Source of the DNA: Acidobacteriota bacterium
GTDB taxonomy: Bacteria > Acidobacteriota > Terriglobia > Acidiferrales > UBA7541
Assembly (NCBI GenBank): GCA_013289855.1
Contig: JABCZD010000002.1
Span: forward strand, 62,001-126,000
Direction: 5' to 3'
DNA length: 64,000 nucleotides
In this document: positions 17,834 to 27,951 of the stretch, piece by piece
Position numbering within the stretch: position 1 is the stretch's first letter
Layout of the letters: every line of letters begins with the position of its first letter
Made by a program: the position numbers and the translations under genes
Notes under the pieces: model-generated
What the model saw: only the letters and a program-made list of their open reading frames with translations
Databases searched by the model: none
What the model was told of the DNA's origin: nothing

Positions 17834-19022
17834 GAAACCTGCCGCCGAAAATAGTGCGGCGAAGGCGCACATTTGGGAGTCGATTGTCCGGCTCAACGGC
17901 TGGCTGGAGAAGAATGACTACCGCGGCTACGACACTTTCGACGGCCTCAGCGCAAAATTTGTTCGCCCCTTCACGTTCGAAAATAAATTTCTGCGTATCG
18001 CGCTGCAGCAAACGGTCCGCCGCTTTCCGCTGAATCTGCGGCCGCTCTTGGGCATTCCCAGAAGCCGTTCCACGAAAGGCATGGCCTACATTTCCCGGGG
18101 CTACATGCGGCTGCAGGATGCTACCGGCGATAAATCGTGGGGCGATAAAGCTGAATCAGCTTTGCAATGGCTGATCGAAAACGAATCCAAAGGTAAGTAT
18201 TCAGGCGCGTGCTGGGGCAATCATTTCGACTATCAATCTCGGGGCTTTTACCTGCCCAAAGGCGTTCCAACCATCGTTTGGACCTCGCTCATTGGCCACG
18301 CCTTTCTGGACGGCTACGACCATTTCAAAGACGAAAAGTACCTGCAGGTGGCGGCAAGCGCTTGCGAGCATATTTCGCGCGATCTCGAACGCAATGTGGA
18401 GAGCGCCGATGCGCTTTGCATCAGCTATATTCCTATCGGAGTAAATTGGATCCACAACGCCAACACGCTGGGGGGCAGCCTCCTGGCGCGCACGTATTCG
18501 TACACTCGCAACGAAGCCTATCTGACCTTGGCGCAGCAAGCGCTGCAATACACCGCCAATCATCAGCGCGCCGACGCGTCCTGGTATTACGGCGAAGGCT
18601 CATCGGTCCACTGGGTGGACAATTTTCACACCGCGTACGTTTTGGATTGTTTCAAGTATTATATACTGGCCACCGGCGATGACCGTTTCCAACAAAAACT
18701 GATTGCCGGATATACATTTTGGAAAAACACATTTTTTTTACCTGATGGCACACCCAGGTATTATGACCAAAAGACCTTGCCGATCGATATTCAGTGTTCG
18801 TCTCAGGCGATCGACACGCTTATTTTCTTTCGCGATCAAGATCCAGACAGCGTGTCGTTGGCGCTGAATGTCGCGAACTGGACCATCAAAAACATGCAGG
18901 ATTCCACCGGCTATTTCTACTATCGCCGGTATTCACCGCTCATCGTCAACAAAACCCCGACGCTGCACTGGGGACAGGCCACCATGCTCTCCGCGCTTGC
19001 CGCACTCTATAAGGTCCTTTAA
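17805..19022 (+). CDS. VpsJ-like (alpha/alpha) barrel polysaccharide protein
   Basis: Soluble protein of about 405 aa without signal peptide. ATG 17805 is preceded by AGGAG and lies within the end of the dehydrogenase gene. Repeated helical hairpins with aromatic turns (GMAYISRGYMRLQDATGD, TSLIGHAFLDGYDHFKDEKYL, LLARTYSYTRNEAYLTLA, WVDNFHTAYVLDCFKYY) indicate an (alpha/alpha)6-type barrel like glycoside hydrolases, C5-epimerases and the Vibrio polysaccharide protein VpsJ. Conserved Asp/His/Trp in the turns could form an active site. Next to a uronate-forming dehydrogenase, an epimerase or lyase role on acidic glycan is possible, but not shown. Confidence 0.65.
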   Translation: MASTTASAGKKPAAENSAAKAHIWESIVRLNGWLEKNDYRGYDTFDGLSAKFVRPFTFENKFLRIALQQTVRRFPLNLRPLLGIPRSRSTKGMAYISRGYMRLQDATGDKSWGDKAESALQWLIENESKGKYSGACWGNHFDYQSRGFYLPKGVPTIVWTSLIGHAFLDGYDHFKDEKYLQVAASACEHISRDLERNVESADALCISYIPIGVNWIHNANTLGGSLLARTYSYTRNEAYLTLAQQALQYTANHQRADASWYYGEGSSVHWVDNFHTAYVLDCFKYYILATGDDRFQQKLIAGYTFWKNTFFLPDGTPRYYDQKTLPIDIQCSSQAIDTLIFFRDQDPDSVSLALNVANWTIKNMQDSTGYFYYRRYSPLIVNKTPTLHWGQATMLSALAALYKVL

Positions 19023-19040
19023 GGCTGAAACATACCGATC

Positions 19041-20237
19041 GTGAAGAAAAAAGTCCTCATCATCGTCGAGAACATGACCGTTCCGATTGACCCGCGCGTA
19101 TGGGGTGAAGCTACTTCGTTGCGCGCGAACGGATACGAAGTCACCGTCTTGAGCCCGCGGCGCAAGGACTGCCCGCTCGGGTACGAGTTTTTAGAAGGGG
19201 TCCATATCTACCGCCACCCGACGCCGCATGAAGGAAATGGTCCTCTCGGCTACGTCTTCGAATACGGCTCGGCGCTTTTTTGGGAGTTTCTTTACAGCGT
19301 ATGGATCTTTTTACGGCGCGGTTTTCATGTTTTGCAGGGCTGCAATCCTCCCGACGACATTTTTTTGGTCGCGTTGCCCTTCAAGCTTTTCGGGGTGAAA
19401 TATATTTTCGATCATCACGACGCGTGCCCGGAACTCTATCTCTCCAAATACGAAAAGGCGGGAGCATTTTACAAAATACAGGTTTGGCTTGAGAAAATGA
19501 CGTACCGCTTCAGCGATGTGGTCATGGCCACCAACGATAGCTATAAAGAGCTGGCTATCGCCAGGGGAGCCAAGGCGCCAGAGGATGTGTTCGTCGTACG
19601 CAATGGCCCCGATCCTGAGACTCTTAAAGCCGTTCCTGCCGTTCCCGCCCTGAAGCACGGCAAGCCCCATCTAGTCGGCTACGTCGGGAACATGGGCGAA
19701 CAAGATGGATTGGACATCCTATTGAATGTCGCGTTGCACATCAAAAATATGGGACGCCGCGACATCCATTTCACGTGCATCGGTGGTGGCCCAGGATTAC
19801 CGGGCCTGCAGCAAATGCTTCGCGACAAGCATCTTGAGGACACCTTCAATTTTACCGGAAGAATCTCTTTTGAAGATCTCTTGGATGTCCTGTCCACCGC
19901 CGACATCTGCGTAAATCCCGATAAACCTTGTGAGATGAACGATATTTCCACCATGATTAAAATCATGGAATACATGGCTCTGGGCAAGCCTATCGTGCAA
20001 TTCGATTTCAAGGAGGGGAAATATAGTGCCCAGGAAGCGTCTCTGTATGCTGACACCAAGAATCAGGTACACGATTTCGCGGATAAAATCCTTTGGTTGA
20101 TCGATAATCCGGATGAAAGAAAAAAAATGGGCGAGTTCGGACGACGCAGGGTCGCGGACCAACTTGCTTGGCAGCATTCCGTCCCGCATCTCCTCGCCGC
20201 CTACGAGAGAGCGTTCAGCAAGCGTGCGCCTGATTGA
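19041..20237 (+). CDS. Glycosyltransferase family 4 (third copy, WbuB-like)
   Basis: GT-B glycosyltransferase of 398 aa. The N-terminus LIIVENMTVPIDPRVWGEA and the early IYRHPTP motif are typical of the WbuB/Gne-associated subgroup. Donor domain: LVGYVGNMGEQDGLDILLNV near residue 212, FTCIGGGPGLPGLQQM, and DISTMIKIMEYMALGKPIV near 300 with the catalytic-site Glu. Begins at GTG 19041, 18 nt after the barrel protein, and ends 3 nt before the FemAB-like gene, so it belongs to a tight operon running from 16520 to 21311. Confidence 0.87.
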   Translation: MKKKVLIIVENMTVPIDPRVWGEATSLRANGYEVTVLSPRRKDCPLGYEFLEGVHIYRHPTPHEGNGPLGYVFEYGSALFWEFLYSVWIFLRRGFHVLQGCNPPDDIFLVALPFKLFGVKYIFDHHDACPELYLSKYEKAGAFYKIQVWLEKMTYRFSDVVMATNDSYKELAIARGAKAPEDVFVVRNGPDPETLKAVPAVPALKHGKPHLVGYVGNMGEQDGLDILLNVALHIKNMGRRDIHFTCIGGGPGLPGLQQMLRDKHLEDTFNFTGRISFEDLLDVLSTADICVNPDKPCEMNDISTMIKIMEYMALGKPIVQFDFKEGKYSAQEASLYADTKNQVHDFADKILWLIDNPDERKKMGEFGRRRVADQLAWQHSVPHLLAAYERAFSKRAPD

Positions 20238-20240
20238 GCG

Positions 20241-21311
20241 GTGCCCGAATCGGTGCCACTATTGGCCATTCATACTATAAATCCGCTTTCGGACGCCCGC
20301 TGGGACGAACTGGCCATTCGCCATCCGAAGGCCTCGGTATTTCATCAACGCGCCTGGCTGGAGGCTCTAGCCCGTACCTACGGATATCAGCCCGTTGTTT
20401 TTACCACTTCCACGCAGGACGTCGAGTTGCAGAACGGGCTGTTGTTCTGTCACGTCAACAGCTGGCTCACCGGACATCGCCTCGTATCGCTACCTTTTTC
20501 AGATCATAACGAGCCGCTTTGCGATTCCGCGCAACAGATGACCACGCTGATTTGCCAAGCGCAGGCCGCTTTGGCCGAGCGGCACTGGCACTACCTTGAG
20601 CTTCGTCCCACCAGCGAGGATTTCTGCGCAGCGATTGAAGCACTCGGATTTCGGCGCGTGGGTCACTACTTTCTGCATGTGATGGATCTCCAGCCGAATC
20701 TCGATGGCCTCTTCCGCACCCTTAATAAGGATTCCGTCCAGCGTCGCATTAGGCGCGCCGAGCGTGCTGGCATCGCTGAAAAATGTGGAACTTCACAGGA
20801 ACTGCTGAACGACTTCTACAGGCTGTTTGTGACTACCCGCAGCCGGCATCGGCTGCCGCCGCCTCCGTATACCTGGTTTCAGAACTTGATCTCTTGCCAA
20901 GGTAAGACGTTGGAGATTCGCGTAGCCTACGAAAAAGAAACTCCCATCGCCGCCATTCTTACTTTAAGATTCAGAAACATCGCATATTTCAAGTACGGAT
21001 GTTCGGACGCGCGCTTCAACAAACTGGGGGCCACGCCGTGGCTTTTGTGGCGCGCCATTGTCGCGGCGAAATCCAGCGGGGCAGTCGAGTTTGATATGGG
21101 CCGGACGGAGGCGGAAAACACGGGGCTTCTTGCTTTTAAGAATCACTGGGTACCTCGCTGCAAGGAATTGACGTACTGGAGATACCCCGATGCGCGATCT
21201 CTTGACGTGGCCAGTGGCTGGAAACTAAAAATCGCAAAGGGTGTTTTTTCGTACATGCCGAATCGATTGCTCGAGTTGAGTGGCAAGCTCGTTTATCGCC
21301 ACATTGGGTAA
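20241..21311 (+). CDS. FemAB-like / GNAT-fold acyl- or aminoacyl-transferase
   Basis: Protein of 356 aa with two GNAT-like halves, as in the FemAB family often found with exopolysaccharide genes. Clear features: ASVFHQRAWLEALARTYGYQ near residue 30, the central LDGLFRTLNKDSVQRRIRRA helix, and a C-terminal GNAT half with AAILTLRFRNIAYFKYGCSD, GATPWLLWRAI and FDMGRTEAENTGLLAFKNHW. It probably transfers an acyl or aminoacyl group to a sugar amine. Starts at GTG 20241, 3 nt after the previous stop. The donor is unknown. Confidence 0.75.
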   Translation: MPESVPLLAIHTINPLSDARWDELAIRHPKASVFHQRAWLEALARTYGYQPVVFTTSTQDVELQNGLLFCHVNSWLTGHRLVSLPFSDHNEPLCDSAQQMTTLICQAQAALAERHWHYLELRPTSEDFCAAIEALGFRRVGHYFLHVMDLQPNLDGLFRTLNKDSVQRRIRRAERAGIAEKCGTSQELLNDFYRLFVTTRSRHRLPPPPYTWFQNLISCQGKTLEIRVAYEKETPIAAILTLRFRNIAYFKYGCSDARFNKLGATPWLLWRAIVAAKSSGAVEFDMGRTEAENTGLLAFKNHWVPRCKELTYWRYPDARSLDVASGWKLKIAKGVFSYMPNRLLELSGKLVYRHIG

Positions 21312-21600
21312 CGGCAACATGGCTGACCGAAACAAAGACAGATGTCCAGGGGCAGGCAGTGAAGCGGTTTTGCGACAGAGAACGGAACGCCTCCGCGGGC
21401 AGCCGGGAGCACTGTCAACCTGTTGTAGCTGGCGTGTTAAGATATGCCAACTCCAGGGTGTTACAAGGAAAAGAATTTCTATTCCGGCGTAGTAAAATTA
21501 GGTACCAGCCTCCCATAGATTTATGAGTAGTAAGGAGTTAGACTGCGGCCCGATTGGTACCGGTCGTGCACCTAGGATTTCGTTACGATAAGGTCGTACC

Positions 21601-22965
21601 ATGCTCAATCGAGCGCTCCTTGAGCGCTACAGATGTTCCGAAAGCCTGGCCGATTTCAGCTTGAGCGGCGAATTGTCCCCCAATGCCGGTTATTTCAAGT
21701 TTGGCCCGAACGCGGTCTGTTACGGCCAGAGTGCTGCGGGCTCGCGCAGTCCAGAACTGGTTCCTGGGCTTTATGACACCGATAACGACGTCAAGATCCA
21801 TGATGCGACCGTTGACTTGCCATTCGATCCGAACAGCGTAATCGATAATCTGCGGCTGGAGCGCTACGCCACCGACCATAACTTGAACGGGACACAGCCT
21901 CTGGGACGTAAGGCTCTCCGGCTTGCGTACTATTCGCTTCGTCCGCTGTTCCCGGTTTCCGTCCGCCGCCATATTCAGAAAGTCTATCTCCGCGGATGGG
22001 ACAACCGGCCATTCCCTCGTTGGCCGGTGGACACCAGCGTGGAAAACATTCTGGAGCACTGCCTTGCCGTAGAAATGAAGGCCAAAGGACTGGCCGAAAT
22101 TCCGTTCATTTGGTTCTGGCCGGAGGGCAAGTCCGGCTGCGCACTGATGACCCACGACGTGGAAACCACGCGGGGTCGGGATTTTTGCTCGGCGTTGATG
22201 GATATTGACGACGAGTACGGAATCAAAGCGTCCTTTCAGGTGGTTCCCGAGAAGCGCTACGACGTGCCGGAGTCCTACCTGAGCGGCCTGCGCGACCGCG
22301 GCTTTGAAATCGCCGTGCAGGATCTGAATCACGATGGCCATCTGTATTCCCAACGCGATGAATTTTTGCGGCGCGCGGAATTGATCCGGCAGTACCGCAA
22401 GCAGTACAAAGCGACGGGGTTTCGGGCCGCCATTCTGTATCGCAATCTGGAATGGCTGCCGGAACTGGATTTCAGCTACGACATGTCCGTGCCCAACGTG
22501 GCGCACTTGGATCCGCAGTCTGGTGGATGCTGCACGTTGTTCCCGTACTTCATCGGCAAGACGCTGGAAATTCCCGTAACCGTTACGCAAGACTACTCGC
22601 TGTTTCATATCATCGGCGAATACACGCTGGACTTGTGGAAGCAGCAAGCGCGCCTGATTCTGGGCAAGCATGGCTTGATGAATTTTATCGTGCACCCCGA
22701 CTACATCATCGACGAAAAGCCGCAGCAGACATTCCGCGACCTCTTGGCGCATCTCGCGAAGTTGCGCGCCGAGCAAAACGTGTGGATCCCATTGCCGCAC
22801 GAAGTTGACGAATGGTGGCGCGCTCGCGTCCAAATGCAATTGATCGACGATGGTGGCACGCCGCGCATCACCGGCCCCGGGAACGAACGCGCGCGCATCG
22901 CCTACGCGCGCCTGCAAAACGGGCAGCTCACCTACAGCTTTGACAGCCAGCGCGCCACGCACTAG
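21601..22965 (+). CDS. Polysaccharide deacetylase-like (NodB fold) protein
   Basis: Protein of 454 aa. About 170 N-terminal residues of unknown fold precede a NodB-type domain: ALMTHDVETTRGRDF near residue 183 supplies the Asp pair of motif 1, IKASFQVVPE follows, and DLNHDGHLYS near 242 supplies the metal-binding histidines of motif 2. The late HGLMNFIVHPDYI matches the terminal His motif. No signal peptide is visible, so it may act on a cytosolic or lipid-linked intermediate. ATG 21601 follows a gap of 290 nt in which I see only a weak AT-rich stretch. Confidence 0.78.
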   Translation: MLNRALLERYRCSESLADFSLSGELSPNAGYFKFGPNAVCYGQSAAGSRSPELVPGLYDTDNDVKIHDATVDLPFDPNSVIDNLRLERYATDHNLNGTQPLGRKALRLAYYSLRPLFPVSVRRHIQKVYLRGWDNRPFPRWPVDTSVENILEHCLAVEMKAKGLAEIPFIWFWPEGKSGCALMTHDVETTRGRDFCSALMDIDDEYGIKASFQVVPEKRYDVPESYLSGLRDRGFEIAVQDLNHDGHLYSQRDEFLRRAELIRQYRKQYKATGFRAAILYRNLEWLPELDFSYDMSVPNVAHLDPQSGGCCTLFPYFIGKTLEIPVTVTQDYSLFHIIGEYTLDLWKQQARLILGKHGLMNFIVHPDYIIDEKPQQTFRDLLAHLAKLRAEQNVWIPLPHEVDEWWRARVQMQLIDDGGTPRITGPGNERARIAYARLQNGQLTYSFDSQRATH

Positions 22966-23158
22966 CGTCACCTCCAAGCGAATCGTGCTATCGCCATCGC
23001 GCAGTGCGTTGGCCCCCGCGCCCAATCCCCTGGAACGAGAATTCCTCGAACGACGCTTCAGCTCCTCTACACCCAGCGTTCCGCACGCCGACTAGACCGT
23101 CCTCAATTAGTTCCTTTGTGACCTCCAAGACTTGGCTAAGGCGCATGTGTGGTCAGGC

Positions 23159-23186
23159 TTGACACTATGACGTGTTACGATATAGT
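23159..23186 (+). promoter_or_regulatory. Sigma-70 promoter of the padR unit
   Basis: TTGACA (23159-23164), 16-nt spacer, TATAGT (23181-23186). Five of six bases match the -10 consensus and all six the -35. Transcription would start near 23194, about 45 nt before the padR start. The -10 lies inside the repeat array listed next, so repressor binding there would block it. Confidence 0.75.
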
Positions 23187-23214
23187 GTGTAACGATACAA
23201 TGTGAAGCGATACA
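23172..23214 (+). promoter_or_regulatory. Three phased 13-nt repeats, probable PadR operator
   Basis: GTGTTACGATATA (23172), GTGTAACGATACA (23187) and GTGAAGCGATACA (23202) recur at exact 15-nt intervals and overlap the promoter -10 and start point. PadR regulators next door commonly autoregulate, so these are the natural operator candidates. The spacing of 15 nt rather than a helical turn multiple is unusual. Confidence 0.7.
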
Positions 23215-23238
23215 GATTTCGTTCATGAGAGGCGCGAT

Positions 23239-23607
23239 TTGGCAGCATCACAGGGTAATTCGGAATCTTACGGGCCGCTGACTCCAGCGATGTTTCACGT
23301 GTTGCTGGCGCTGGCTGATGATGATTTGCACGGCTATGCCATTTTCAAAGAAGTGGACTTGCGGACCGGCGGCAAGGTGCAGCTGAGTACCGGAACGTTG
23401 TACGGAATTATCAAGCGCTTGCTGGCCGACGGCCTGATTGCGGAATTGCGGACCCGCCCGGCGGCTGCTCAAGATGACGAGCGCCGCCGCTACTACCGCT
23501 TGACGACGCGTGGGCGCGAAGTGGCTGCCGCGGAAGCGGAACGCATGAATGAAATGGTGTCCATCGCCAAAGCGAAAAACTTGCTGAAAAAGCTTCGCAC
23601 AGCGTGA
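23239..23607 (+). CDS. PadR family transcriptional regulator
   Basis: Winged-helix DNA-binding protein of 122 aa. [28 protein letters not shown] is the PadR N-terminal helix-turn-helix start and [19 protein letters not shown] the recognition helix; a short C-terminal helix ([21 protein letters not shown]) would dimerise. Begins at TTG 23239 with GAGAGGCG upstream; the first in-frame ATG would delete the conserved N-terminus. Lies just before the ADOP permease, the usual partner in Acidobacteriota, and probably represses both genes. Confidence 0.9.
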   Translation: MAASQGNSESYGPLTPAMFHVLLALADDDLHGYAIFKEVDLRTGGKVQLSTGTLYGIIKRLLADGLIAELRTRPAAAQDDERRRYYRLTTRGREVAAAEAERMNEMVSIAKAKNLLKKLRTA

Positions 23608-23698
23608 ACAAAGATTTAGAGTGCTGCGCGGCGGCGAAAAAAAACAGGAGTGTTCCGGATGCGGCGCCCGAATACAGCAGGCGCTGCTTGAGGCCATC

Positions 23699-26341
23699 AT
23701 GACGAGAGAAACTTCATGGGCAGCACGTAGCTATCGAGCGCTTTTGCGCCTGCTGCCCTTCGATTTCCGAAGCGATTACGGTCCAGAAATGGAATTGGTA
23801 TTCCGCGAGCAGCGCAAGGACGCGGAGCGGCATGGGGGAATAATGGGCGGTCTGCGGCTATGGTGGGAAACGATTCTGGGAATTTTCCGGACCGCGCCCG
23901 GTGAGCATCTGGCTATGTTCGGGCAGGACGCTAGATTCGCGCTGCGCATGATGCGAAAGAATCCAGGCTTCACGCTGGCGGCGGTCATGACGCTGGGCTT
24001 GGGCATCGGAGCGAACTCGGCGATTTTTAGCGTGGTAAACGCGGTGCTCTTGAAACCGTTGCCCTATGCGCACGGCGACCGCCTGGTGCTGGTGCAACAG
24101 CAAGCGCCTAAGATGGGCTTGTTGGACCAACCGTTCTCAGTGCAGGAAATCAACGATTACCGAACGCAAAATCATAGCCTGGATGCGTTGGTCGAATATC
24201 ACAACATGAATTTTATCCTGCTGGGGCGTAGCGAACCGGAGCGCGTGGAGACCGGCGTAGTCTCCTGGAATTATTTTGAAGTGTTCGGCGTGACGCCGCT
24301 GTTTGGAAGAAATTTCCGTCCTGAAGATGAAGTGATCGGCGCACCAGCGGTCCTGATGCTTAGCTACGAATATTGGATTCGCAGCTTTGGGGGTGACCCC
24401 ACCGTCGTGGGCAAGACCTTTAAGATGAACGACCGCTTGCACACCGTGGTAGGCGTGCTGCCGCCCGTACCGCAGTATCCGGACGAGAACGATGTGTACA
24501 TGCCGACGTCGGCGTGTCCATTTCGGTCCGCACCCGATTTCATCGCCAATCGCCGGTCTCGTATGATGAACGTTTTCGCGCGAATGAAACCGGGCGTCGA
24601 CGTGCGCCAGGCGCAGGCGGATCTTTCCGGCGTCGCTGCCAATCTGCAAAAGGCTTACCCGGACGTGTATCCGTCCACGGTGGATTATTCCGTCCACACC
24701 AATACACTTCAGGAGCAACTCACGCACAATGCCCGGCCTACCATGCTCGTGCTTCTGGGCGCGGCGGGATTTGTTTTGCTGATTGCGTGCGCAAATGTTG
24801 CCAACCTGAATCTGGCCCGCATGGTCCGCCGTGAGCGCGAACTGGCCGTGCGCGCGGCGCTGGGTGCCGGGCGGGTGCGTATGTTCCGCCAGTTGCTGAC
24901 AGAGAGTTTTCTTCTGGCGGTCATTGGCGGAGGTCTCGGTCTGCTCTTTTCCTGGGGCGTGCTGAACTTGCTTGTAACTCTGGCCGCGCGTTTCACGCCT
25001 CGCGCGCGGGAAATCCATTTGGACGCCACCGTACTTCTCTTCACGCTGGGCATCGCGGTAATTGCCAGTTTGCTTTCCGGCACCGCGCCCGCCCTGGCGT
25101 CGCGCGATACCGTGGTCGGCAGTCTGAAGGAAGGCAGCGGACAGTCGACCGTTGGCAAAGTCCGGCAGCGCATGCGTAGCCTGCTGATCGTCACCCAGGT
25201 TGCGGTGTCGTTTCTATTGCTCATCGGCGCGGGATTGATGCTGCGCAGCTTCCTGAATCTGCAGCACGTGGATGCGGGCTTCCAGCCGGAAAACGTGCTC
25301 ACCATGGGCATCGGGCTGGACTTCACGAAGTACAACACGGGTGACAAGACGCGGGCATTCTTCGAATCACTGCTGGAAAAAATCTCAGCGCAGAATGGTG
25401 TGCGTTCGGCCGCCGCATCGATGATGATTCCGCTAGCCGGATCGATGCGCATGTCCAACGACTTCCAGATTGAGGGTCTGGCGCCGGTGCCCGGCCAGTC
25501 GCTTCCGGTAGCGGATTTCCGCGTGGTCAGTCCGTCGTATTTTGACGCGCTGCACATTCCAATTCTCGAGGGCCGCGGATTCACGCGCTCCGATCGTCCC
25601 GGCGTTCCGGACGTGGCGATATTGAGTCGCACCGCTGCCTATCGCTTCTGGGGTGCGCAAGATCCCGTAGGGAAACGCTTCTCAACGGATGGCGGAAAGA
25701 CGTGGGCGCAGATCGTCGGTGTGGTGGGAGACGTTAAACAATATGGGCTGGACAAAAATCCCGCCGATGAAATCTACGTGTCGATGGCGCAAAATCCGAT
25801 ATCCGATTCCATCCTGGTGGTAAAAACCGCCGGGGAGCCCATGAGCGTCGCGAGCCAGATCATCGAACTGATTCATGAGATGGACCCGAACCAACCGGCG
25901 GCGCGGGTGCGCTCGATGGACCAGGTGCGCGCGGAATCCGTGGCCGGACCGCGGCTGACCTCGAATCTGCTCGGCTTGTTTGCGTCGCTCGCGTTGACCA
26001 TTGCCGCCACCGGCATCGGTGGCGTTATGGCCCTGGCGGTGAGCCAGCGCAAGCGTGAAATCGGCGTGCGCATGGCCATCGGCGCGCGGCCCGGCGAAAT
26101 CCTGCGCATGATTCTTGGGCAGGGGATGGGGCTGGTGATGTTAGGGGTGGCGCTTGGTTTGTTTGGCGCGCTGGCGCTCACACGCCTTTTGCGCGGACTG
26201 CTTTTTGAGGTGCAGCCCACTGATCCGCTGACCTTCGTTGGCGTGGCGACGGTGCTGGCGGCTGCGGCATTTGCGGCGTGCTACATTCCGGCGCGTCGTG
26301 CAGCGCACGTTGATCCAATGATTGCGCTGCGCTCGGAATAG
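23699..26341 (+). CDS. ADOP-type MacB/FtsX-like permease
   Basis: Membrane protein of 880 aa built from two MacB_PCD-FtsX halves fused in one chain, without an ATPase. An N-terminal 75-residue cytosolic region ([20 protein letters not shown]) is the ADOP-specific part; then TM1 ([36 protein letters not shown]), a long periplasmic domain, three TMs near residues 350-470, a second periplasmic domain, and a C-terminal FtsX domain with [26 protein letters not shown]. Such proteins are very abundant in Acidobacteriota; substrates are unknown. ATG 23699 is chosen since upstream residues are not conserved-looking. Confidence 0.88.
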   Translation: MTRETSWAARSYRALLRLLPFDFRSDYGPEMELVFREQRKDAERHGGIMGGLRLWWETILGIFRTAPGEHLAMFGQDARFALRMMRKNPGFTLAAVMTLGLGIGANSAIFSVVNAVLLKPLPYAHGDRLVLVQQQAPKMGLLDQPFSVQEINDYRTQNHSLDALVEYHNMNFILLGRSEPERVETGVVSWNYFEVFGVTPLFGRNFRPEDEVIGAPAVLMLSYEYWIRSFGGDPTVVGKTFKMNDRLHTVVGVLPPVPQYPDENDVYMPTSACPFRSAPDFIANRRSRMMNVFARMKPGVDVRQAQADLSGVAANLQKAYPDVYPSTVDYSVHTNTLQEQLTHNARPTMLVLLGAAGFVLLIACANVANLNLARMVRRERELAVRAALGAGRVRMFRQLLTESFLLAVIGGGLGLLFSWGVLNLLVTLAARFTPRAREIHLDATVLLFTLGIAVIASLLSGTAPALASRDTVVGSLKEGSGQSTVGKVRQRMRSLLIVTQVAVSFLLLIGAGLMLRSFLNLQHVDAGFQPENVLTMGIGLDFTKYNTGDKTRAFFESLLEKISAQNGVRSAAASMMIPLAGSMRMSNDFQIEGLAPVPGQSLPVADFRVVSPSYFDALHIPILEGRGFTRSDRPGVPDVAILSRTAAYRFWGAQDPVGKRFSTDGGKTWAQIVGVVGDVKQYGLDKNPADEIYVSMAQNPISDSILVVKTAGEPMSVASQIIELIHEMDPNQPAARVRSMDQVRAESVAGPRLTSNLLGLFASLALTIAATGIGGVMALAVSQRKREIGVRMAIGARPGEILRMILGQGMGLVMLGVALGLFGALALTRLLRGLLFEVQPTDPLTFVGVATVLAAAAFAACYIPARRAAHVDPMIALRSE

Positions 26342-26366
26342 GAGTGCGCTCCGACTGCGCCGAGAT

Positions 26367-26843
26367 TTACGGCGTTTTGCAGCGCATGAGATTCATACCC
26401 TTCATCGTCATTACGCATTCCTGATTTTGGTTCAGAACTTCTATGAGCGCGCGGACCATGCCGCGATCGGGCTTGGAAGTGGAGCGCTTGGCTTCAAGAA
26501 TGGTGATGCGAAGTGAGAGTGCGTCGCCAGGCCGCACCGGGCGCGTCCAGCGGATTTCGTCAATGCCTGGCGAGCCAAGGCTTGCCGACGTGGGCAAGTA
26601 ATGATCAACAATCATGCGCATCATGACGGCGGCGGTGTGCCAGCCGCTGGCGATTAATCCGCCGTAGGGACCGTTCTTGGCAGCTGCAGGATCGGTGTGA
26701 AAATACTGCGGGTCGAACTGCTGGGCGAAGGCGATGATCTCAGCCTCGCTGAGAGGAATGGTCCCGTATTCGAGGATGGCACCTGGGACGTAGTCCTCGA
26801 AACAGCGGTCTTTGCTGGGCACGGTGAAATCGGACGGGCTCAT
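26367..26843 (-). CDS. MaoC-like hot-dog dehydratase
   Basis: Protein of 158 aa of the MaoC/R-hydratase family that hydrates enoyl-CoA-type substrates. CFEDYVPGAILEYG opens the domain, and FDPQYFHTDPAAAKNGPYGG near residue 55 has the catalytic Asp and His, followed by IASGWHTAAVMMRM. Start chosen at ATG 26843, 8 nt after GGGGGA; a further ATG at 26867 would add 8 residues. Converges with the permease gene; only 25 nt separate the two stops. No partner thiolase or dehydrogenase is nearby. Confidence 0.87.
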   Translation of the reverse strand: MSPSDFTVPSKDRCFEDYVPGAILEYGTIPLSEAEIIAFAQQFDPQYFHTDPAAAKNGPYGGLIASGWHTAAVMMRMIVDHYLPTSASLGSPGIDEIRWTRPVRPGDALSLRITILEAKRSTSKPDRGMVRALIEVLNQNQECVMTMKGMNLMRCKTP

Positions 26844-26901
26844 CTTTAATCCCCCGCTTGCCGGCAATTTCGCACGGCCATCGGCTTGCCATACTAGTGG
26901 A

Positions 26902-27951
26902 CTATACGCCGGACGGAGATTTCGGCGCGATGGCTTGTAGTGAGGCGTCGCGATTTTCGTAATATTTGTGGTAGTAGGAGCGGTATTCGCCGCCGCGGAC
27001 GCCGGCGACCCATGCGGTGTTGGTCTTGTACCAATCGACGGTTTGGCGCAGGCCGTCTGCCAGAGTGATTTGTGGTTGCCAGTCGAGTTCGGCGGCGATT
27101 TTTTTGCAGTCGAGGGCGTAACGGCGATCGTGGCCGGGGCGGTCCTTAACGTAAGTTAGAAGTGTTTCCGGCTTGCCCATGGCTTTCAGAAGCGCTTTCG
27201 CCATGGCGATATTTTCCACGATGTCGGTGCCGCCGATGTTATAGACCTCGCCGATGCGCCCGCGTTCGAGAACCGCCATGATGCCGCGGCAATGATCTTC
27301 TACGTGCAACCAGTCCCGCTCTTGTTTGCCGTCGCCGTAGATTGGCAGCGGCTTGTCTACGAGCAGATTGCTAATGAGCAGCGGCAGAAATTTCTCCGGG
27401 AACTGGTACGGGCCGTAATTATTTGAAGCGCGGATGATTACGCCGGGGAAATTGTAAGTGCGGACATAGGAGCGGACCAGCAAGTCGGAGCTGGCCTTCG
27501 ACGCGGAATAAGGGCTGCTCGGATGGATCGGCGCGTTTTCGTCGGCGAATGCTCCCGGCGCCATGTCGCCGTATACTTCATCAGTGGAAACGTGGACAAA
27601 TTTGCTGAGCGCTAATTTTTTAGCGATTTGTAGCAGCACGAACGTGCCCGTGACGTTGGTCTGAATCGCGGCGGCGGGTTCGTAGATGCTGCGATCGACG
27701 TGAGATTCGGCGGCGAAATGCACCACGGCGTCGCAGCCGGACATGGCGGCCTCCGCCGCGTGCGCATCGCAGATGTCGCCTTTCACAAAGCGATAGCGCG
27801 CGTCCTTTGCGACGGATTCAAGATTGGCCAGGTTGCCGGCGTAAGTGAGCTTGTCATAGTTGACCACCGTATGCGGCCGGCCTGGAGCCAGAATTTGGCG
27901 GATAAAATTGGAGCCGATAAAACCCGCACCGCCGGTGATGAATAACTTCAT
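26902..27951 (-). CDS. rfbB: dTDP-glucose 4,6-dehydratase
   Basis: Extended SDR enzyme of 349 aa that converts dTDP-glucose to dTDP-4-keto-6-deoxyglucose. NAD loop FITGGAGFIGSNFI at the start, HVSTDEVYGDM (Thr-Asp-Glu of the dehydratase) near residue 122, and catalytic YSASKASSDLLV near 150; later NYGPYQFPEKFLPLL is characteristic of RmlB. It overlaps rfbA by 4 nt, so the two form an operon on the - strand. rfbC and rfbD are not in this window. Confidence 0.95.
   Translation of the reverse strand: MKLFITGGAGFIGSNFIRQILAPGRPHTVVNYDKLTYAGNLANLESVAKDARYRFVKGDICDAHAAEAAMSGCDAVVHFAAESHVDRSIYEPAAAIQTNVTGTFVLLQIAKKLALSKFVHVSTDEVYGDMAPGAFADENAPIHPSSPYSASKASSDLLVRSYVRTYNFPGVIIRASNNYGPYQFPEKFLPLLISNLLVDKPLPIYGDGKQERDWLHVEDHCRGIMAVLERGRIGEVYNIGGTDIVENIAMAKALLKAMGKPETLLTYVKDRPGHDRRYALDCKKIAAELDWQPQITLADGLRQTVDWYKTNTAWVAGVRGGEYRSYYHKYYENRDASLQAIAPKSPSGV

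Noticed and set aside
21583..23025. 480-codon open frame on the - strand opposite the deacetylase gene
   Set aside because: It mirrors the third-position bias of the real + strand gene and encodes Gln/His/Arg-rich sequence without motifs. The + strand NodB-like gene explains the region.
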